Assembly (NCBI GenBank): GCA_032622095.1
Contig: CP136067.1
Coordinates: 174,504,556 to 174,568,555, forward strand
DNA from: Siphonodentalium dalli
Lineage: Eukaryota; Mollusca; Scaphopoda; Gadilida; Siphonodentaliidae
Direction of reading: 5' to 3'
DNA: 64,000 nucleotides
Shown: positions 57,487-64,000 of the stretch, one piece after another
Layout: each line of letters begins with the position of its first letter
How positions within the stretch are numbered: the first letter of the stretch is position 1
Notes under the pieces: model-generated
Databases searched by the model: none
What the model saw: only the letters and a program-made list of their open reading frames with translations
Told to the model about the DNA's origin: nothing
Position numbers and translations under genes: made by a program

Positions 57487-59229
57487 TTGTGACCTACTTT
57501 GCGATTTTTTATATGGACTTGTGGTGGCACAAGAAGAATCCACAAGGATAGCCTCTTGGCTGCTATGGTTGTTCCTACGTAGGCGATTTAGCAACGAAAG
57601 ATGACATTTTTTCATTATTTTGACCCCACGGACGACTTACGCCCAATTTTTGAACAGCTGGACAGGCGTATGTGAACCAGTTTGTGATTTTTAGATGGAC
57701 CAGTGGTTCATAAAATATTATTCACAAGAATAGCCCCGTGGCTGCTATGGTTATGACAACGCGGGCGATTTAGCAACATATCTTCCGCAATTACGCACAT
57801 AATCGACCTATAATTTTATATATGTACATACAGTGATTATTTGATTCTGAAGTAAGCAGATAATGCAGTCGTAGTCTTCATTTCGTGTTATGGCGTTAGC
57901 CACAGTGAAAACACATGTTAATGAATGTATAGCTGAAATTGGCTTACTAGTAACATATCCTCCGCAATTACGCACATACTCGACCTTTAATTTTAATTAT
58001 GTACATGAAGTGATTATTTGATTCTGAATTAAGCAGATAATGCAGTAATAGTCATCATTTCATGTTATATGGCGTGAGCCAAAGTTGAAACACATGTTAA
58101 TGAGAGTACACCTGAAAAGTCGTGGGTTGGCTTATTTTTGTCATTGACCACACATAATCTGAATTTTTGAACAAGTTTATGTGACCTACTTTGTGATTTT
58201 TAGATGGACTTGTGGTGGCACAAGAAGTATCCACAAGGATAGCCAAGTGGCTGATATGGTTATGCCTACGATTCATTATTTTGACCCCACGCAAGACTTA
58301 CGCATATGTGAACCAGTTTGTGATTTTCAGATGGACCAGTGGTGTAGAAAGTAGTGTCCACAAGAATAGCCCCGTGGCTGCTATGGTTATGTCAACGCAG
58401 GAGATTTAGCAACATATCCTCCGTAATTACGCACATACTCGACCTATAATGTTAAGTATGTACATAAAGTGATTATTTGATTGTGAAGTAATCAGATAAT
58501 GCAGTCATAGTCGTCATTTCGTGTTATCAAGTGAGCCACAGTGAAAACACATGTTAACGAGAGTACACCTGAAAAGTCGTGGGTTGGATTATTTTTGTAA
58601 TTGTCCGTACATATTCTGCTTAGTATCGATTATATATGAGTCGATAATGTGACTAATAAGGTCTCCTTTTCAGCACACTATCGACTCATTATTTTGATCC
58701 GACGAACGACTTACGCCCAATTTTTGAACAGCTGGACAGGCATATGTGAACCAGTTTGTGATTTCTAGATGGATTGTTGGTGGCCAAAGAAAAATCCACA
58801 AGGATAGCTCCGTGGCTGCTATGGTTATGCCAACGCAGGCGATTTAGCAACATATCCTCGAAAAATACGCACATAATCGACCTATAAATTTAATTATGTA
58901 CATAACGTGATTATTTGATTCTGAAGTAAGCAGATAATGCAGTCATAGTCTTCATTTCGTGTTATGGCGTGAGCCATAGAGAAAACACATGTTAATGAGA
59001 GTACACCTGAAAAGTCGTGGGTTGGCTTATTTTTTTCATTGTCCGCACATAATCTGCTTAGATTGGAATCTATATGAGTCGATAATGTGACTAATAGGTT
59101 CTCCTTTTCAGCACATTATCGACTCAAACGGAAGCAAATCTAAGCAGATTATCTACCTAAAGTACTCTTCCTTATAAGCAAATAACGTGCTGGGTTTCAG
59201 CCGAACAGGCTGGATTAAGCAACGACAAA

Positions 59230-62200
59230 TGTACTACATTTACTCCACGCACGATTTACGCCCAATTTTTGAACGGCTGGACAAGTTTATGTGACCTAGT
59301 TTGTGTTTTAGCTCACCTGAGACGAAGTCTCGGGTGGAGCTATAGTCATCACTCCTCGTCCGTCGTCCGTCCATCCGTCCTTCCATCCGTCCATCCGTCA
59401 ACAATTCTTTGAACATTTTCTCATCTGGAACCATAAGGCCGAACGGGTTCATATTTGGTGTGGATGTTCCCTAGGTGACTGGTATTCAGATTTGTTCAAA
59501 TGAGTTCATCCTGTCAAATAGTTGCGAAGCTAGGACCATAACTCTTTTCTACCACAGTAATTCTTACAGCGACTTCTTCTCGAATTTCATTGGGCCGAAT
59601 GGGTTCATATTTGGTTAAAAGGGTCCTTGGGGGACCGTGGTTCAGATTTGTTCAAATGAGGTCACTGGGTCAAATGTGGGCGGAGTCAGTGACATAACTA
59701 AAACAAATTTAGATTTTTGGAATTTTCAGGGCGACCTTTCTCAATTTAACAAACAAACAAATTATTTTTTAAACATGTTATCAAATAATTTTTTTTTTTA
59801 AAGTGACACCATTATAACATCTGCAGAGTTATGAAACTTTACTCTTTAATGAAATTATGGAAACATTCCACCCTCTCCCACCCGCCCCCTCCCACATGGC
59901 CCAGACCCACCGCCCACCCTGCCATCAACCAACATCCCTTCCATGCCATATCATCTCCCAATTTAATTAATACCTCTTCTCACCACAGAAGCACATATAT
60001 CTGCAAAGACACAGGTAATTAATTTAGATCAGAATAATAGATGTCATCTGGCTGGTTTATGTAAACATATCTGCTAGCAATTTAAAAACAAACTGGTGCT
60101 CCCAATGTTAGGTGATGACTGATAGGAATTGGTTTCCCTGACATACAATGGTACTGTGAATGGTTTAAATTTCTTCAAGTCTGGAAATAGTGTGTCTGAC
60201 ATTTGCAGAATGAGGTCCCCATAGGGTGAATTTAGTGTTGCTACACCATACAGCAGGCTAGCATCACCAAATACACCCTAATTCATCTTCTGGGAAGTAT
60301 CCTAAGTATCAAATTGAAAGTTTGTTTTAGTTATTTTATTCCACCTGTTCAGTTTCAATTTCCCCCTAATTTGCAGAAGATAAAATGCATAATTGAGGTG
60401 CTCAATGGGTGTGTATCACCAACTTCAACTGTAGGACTTCAATCTGTTCCTAGGTTTTTATTGGCCATTGAGGCCTAATCAGATTGAGGATGAATTCGGT
60501 GATGCTAGCCCGCCTTACGGAATATTGTCATTCAATTCACCTTTTGGGGACCTAATTCTGCAAATGTCAGACATACTAAATTCAGGCTTAGCTATTTCAT
60601 ATTATTTTCTTAACCACTTATCCAGATGAAATCATACCACTATTTTTCAAAGAAAAATTGGGGAGTAAATATTGGATTAAATTTGTCATCTATCTGTCAG
60701 GCTTCCATCCGTTACTGTCAGGCTTCCATTATTACTCTTATTACAGCACCGACATTTGCGCATTGAATAATGTTGTTATGGCATGCGTTAATGTGTTATT
60801 AGGCACATGCGCAAATGTTTAGTTAGGCACTGCCCATTTGTCTGGTCCTAATCCGATTCACGCACGATGTGATCATAATTACCAACACGCGTCTTAGAAG
60901 ACCACGCCCATGCCTGTTTGTGACAACGTGTAATCCAATTCCGCACGACTTCGGCGCGTGAAAGGAGTAAACCACGCCCATGCGCCTTTGTGTTTCCCCT
61001 TCGGGCATTTGCGCAATGCTCTTTTGAGCTGTCAATCACACTAACCCGCCGTGCTCATTTGTGGTATATGAGGCAAATTACATATATGCGTGTTCCCTAT
61101 GTGTCTCACAATCAGATTTGTTCAATTAAGTTCATCATATCAAATACATGTAGGTGCGAAGCCATACTAAGTTAGTAACTCTTTCCCTCTATAGTAATTC
61201 TTAAAACAGTTTTTTCTCAAGAACCATTGGGCCTATATAGCTTATATTTGGTATGGAGGGGCCTTGGGTGACCGGGGTTCAGATTTGTTCAAATGTGGTC
61301 ATTTTTAGGAAATGAGGTCCCCAGAGGGTTACTTTGGTGATGTTAGTCCACCTTGCGGAATACTGTCATTAAATTCACCTGCAAAGGTCAAACACACTAA
61401 ATACAGACTCGGCTGTTCCAAAATTAGTTTCTTAACCACAACTTATCCAGGTGAAATCATACCCTGATTTTTCAAAGAAAAATTGGGGGGATATTGGGAG
61501 GTATATTGATATTACTAGATGAATGGATCTCATAGATGGGGATTCACATTTGTTCTAATAGGGGCAGAGATGACAGATTTAACTCTCCTCTATGCTGTTT
61601 GGTACTGATATAATAATATTGATTTCTAGACAGCCTGTGTGGGGGCAATGTTTGAGGCAATGGAGAGGGAGCGTAGAGGGGTGGAGATTTGACCCCCTAC
61701 TTTGATCAAAAGTTAAACAGTTAAAAATTTCATACCTGATACTACATTAGTTGTAGATTAGATGTTCACACCAAAAATAAGTTAGAATTGTTCTTATAGT
61801 TTGGTTTGATTTTCTAACATGTATGTTTTTAAACCATCAGTACATACGTTCCTACTTCAGGTTAAACTGTTGGACCGAATTGGCCACAAATTTTAACTTT
61901 ATGGGGGGTGTCAGGTTGGTAATTTTCAAACGTTTGAGAGCTTGAAGTACTGGTACCAGTCGTAAAATTCAACCTAAGAGTGATGTACAAAAGGATTTTT
62001 GTGAACTTAGTACTGTGGTATGGTTGTCCTCTTTAAAAGGTAAGAGGTCGGAGATTTGTCAGTGATGTGCAATTAGAAATTTCAAGGTGAAGAGACCTGC
62101 TCATCTAAGAACTTCCAGCTATGTCCATGTTTAAAACTACTTGTCTTAAGTAATTTTGTCAAGTACTGACTCTTGTAGTCTTCAGAGTCGCCATCTTCTC

Positions 62201-62689
62201 AGTCCTTACAGCCTGGTGAGCGACCCACAGTCATTGACTGTCTTGTTTAGATGGACTAGTAGTGGCACAAGAAGAATCCAAAAGCATGGCCCCGTTGCTG
62301 CTGTGGTTATGCACTGCATACATAGGCGATTTAGTAACGAAATGGTGCAAATATATCGCCACTGACAACTATTAAACAACTGGATGGGTGTGCATGGCCT
62401 AGTTTGTAATTTTAGATGGACTATAGTGGCGTCATAAGAAGAATCCACCAGGATATCACCGATTAGATTACATTAGGGGTAACAACAAGAGCTGCAATCA
62501 CTACATAATGGTCATTGATTTTCATCTGGTGTTTACGCTGAAATTGAGAATGAAAAAAACATGAGATTTAAATTTATAATGTGATATATATCTATTGCGA
62601 AAATATCAAGCAGAAGATTTAACTAGTACAGATGCATAAACATTAAATCAGTGTTGTTAATATTTTTGCATGATACATAAGTGAACAAG
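59230..62689. repeat. Right outer arm of the giant inverted repeat
   Basis: Inverted counterpart of 38961-42200. It begins at the agctcacctgagacgaagtc edge (59310) with 'cgtccgtcgtccgtcc', and runs to the satellite edge. It differs from the left arm by scattered substitutions, an extra segment at 60712-61088, and the absence of about 195 bases that lie at 38831-39026 on the left. Confidence 0.9.
60712..61088. other. Segment present only in the right arm
   Basis: It replaces the left-arm stretch around 40619-40705. It repeats ctgtcaggcttccat at its start and contains two related parts with 'ccacgcccatgc' and several 'atgcgcaaatg' / 'catttgcgca' words. It is GC-richer than the arm. Origin unknown, with no coding potential that I can defend. 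Confidence 0.7.
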
Positions 62690-64000
62690 TGTCAGGGATG
62701 GATATATGCATTTGGATATATTTTTTCTTCAATTTTCGAGTATATATGCCCACCATATGAGGGAAGCACACACACACTAACCCCTAATTCCCATTTTATG
62801 ACCATGTATAGTGTATATATCTGTGCATGAGATGTCCCTTTTATTAAATAAACTAGAGCTCCGGGTGGAGACACACATTCATGGGGCATGTATGCTGATA
62901 TGCATTAGGAAATATGTTTTTTCTTCAATTTTCGCATCTATATAGGCACACCACATGAGGGAAGCAGGCCCCATGTAACCCCTAATTCCCTATTTATGAC
63001 CATGGATCTTATATGTATCTGTGCAGGAGATGTCCCTTTTATCAAATACACTAAAGCTCCGGGTGGAGACACACTTTCATGGGGCATGTATGCTGATATG
63101 CATTAGGAAATATGTTTTTTCTTCAATTTTCGCGTCTATATAGGCACACCACATGAGGGAAGCAGGCCCCCTGTAACCCCTAATTCCCTATTTATGACCA
63201 TGGATCTTATATGTATCTGTGCAGGAGATGCCCATTTATTCAAATACACCAGAGCTCCGGGCTGGAGGCATACTTGCATGGGGCAGGGATGCTGATGAAA
63301 TGAAAATAGGGGTTTTTACCCAATTTTGAGTCAATAAGTACACCATATGAGGGAAGCAAGCCCCCAGGGACCCCTAATTCCCTTTTCATGACCATGGAAC
63401 TTGTATATATCTGTGCAGCAGATGTCCCTTTTATCAAATACACTAAAGCTCCGGGTGGAGACACACTTGCATGGGGCATGCATGCTGATATGCATTAGGA
63501 AATATGTTTTTTTCTTCAATTTTCGCATCTATATCGGCACACCACATGAGGGAAGCAGGCCCCCTGTAACCCCTAATTCCCTATTTATGACCATAGATCT
63601 TATATGTATCTGTGCAGGAGATGCCCCTTTATTCAAATACACCAGAGCTCCGGGCTGGAGGCATACTTACATGGGGCAGGGATGCTGATGACATGAAAAT
63701 AGGGGTTTTTACCCAAATTTGAGTCAATAAGTACACCATATGAGGGAAGCAAGCCCCCAGGGACCCCTAATTCCCTTTTCATGACCATGGAACTTGTATA
63801 TATCTGTGCAGGAGATGTCCCTTTTATCAAATACACTAAAGCTCTGGGTGGAGACAAACTTTCATGGGGCATGTATGCTGATATGCATTAGGAAATATGT
63901 TTTTTCTTCAATTTTCGCGTCTATATAGGCACACCACATGAGGGAAGCAGGCCCACTGTAACCCCTAATTCCCTTTTTATGACCATGAATCTTATATGTA
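62690..64000 (-). repeat. 392-bp satellite, block 6 (inverted), running out of the window
   Basis: It starts with the decayed single monomer that mirrors 38636-38830 and goes on with about three dimer units in inverse orientation. Here 'cctaattccctatttatgac' variants and a 'cttttcatgacc' form are common. The window ends inside a unit. Confidence 0.95.

Larger units (their letters stand above)
54111..59229 (-). repeat. Right complex array: inverted R2 and S2, less expanded
   Basis: The same monomers as 42811-51469 in the opposite orientation and mirrored order (R2, R2b, S2). The compound 544/507 amplification is missing: the phrase aaataacgtgctgggtttca occurs once (about 59179), whereas its complement occurs six times on the left. 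Confidence 0.92.

Noticed and set aside
38961-62689. The whole palindrome as an assembly artefact
   Set aside because: Arms differ by several private insertions, deletions and substitutions. It remains possible for the perfect satellite palindrome at 34017, which is reported with that caution.
1-64000. tRNA, rRNA, riboswitch or other structured RNA genes
   Set aside because: I looked for cloverleaf and rRNA-like sequence and saw none that I could support by eye.

Overview
The window looks like nuclear DNA of a marine invertebrate, most likely a lophotrochozoan and probably a bivalve mollusc. The evidence is AT-rich DNA, GT-AG introns, a four-exon homeobox gene, a decayed LINE tail of a type I associate with bivalve genomes, many miniature inverted-repeat elements, and the 'agctcacctgag...gtccgtcc' repeat edge I know from mollusc genomes. 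The organism call is inference. I see nothing bacterial or viral: no operons, no CRISPR and no tRNA/rRNA genes.

Layout. (1) 988-5113, plus strand: the 3' six coding exons of an unrecognised gene, all introns phase 0. A 49-bp tandem repeat copies its exon-2 end together with the splice donor, and a foldback MITE lies in intron 3. (2) 8482-20689, minus strand: a complete homeobox gene of 273 codons in four exons. It has an eh1/TN-like repression motif and an NK-like (ANTP-class) homeodomain, perhaps Nedx/lms type. Its introns hold a MITE, a foldback element with a minisatellite core, a LINE tail nested in one foldback arm, a TTAA-flanked MITE, and an echo of the exon-1 splice donor. (3) 20690-24601: gene-poor DNA with a promoter-side 54-bp minisatellite, a near-perfect 26-bp hairpin, and a solo copy of a module that is multiplied further on. 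(4) 24602-38960: about 36 units of a 392-bp satellite, itself a dimer of diverged 193- and 199-bp monomers, in five blocks of alternating orientation. (5) 38194-64000: a giant inverted repeat. Satellite, a 3-kb arm and a complex repeat array (about 185-bp monomer R2 plus a hairpin module S2) run inward from both sides. The centre holds a foldback element with an 8-bp target duplication and a GC-richer core carrying a broken gene of a transposon-associated type. The right arm leaves the window still in satellite.

Only the two spliced genes look like host genes. From 24.6 kb to the end everything is repeat. The structure most worth study is the giant palindrome with its satellite ends: the arms differ by independent insertions, deletions and amplification, which argues against a simple assembly artefact. 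Exon boundaries and repeat limits were read by eye, and family names rest on memory of family features, not on a search.
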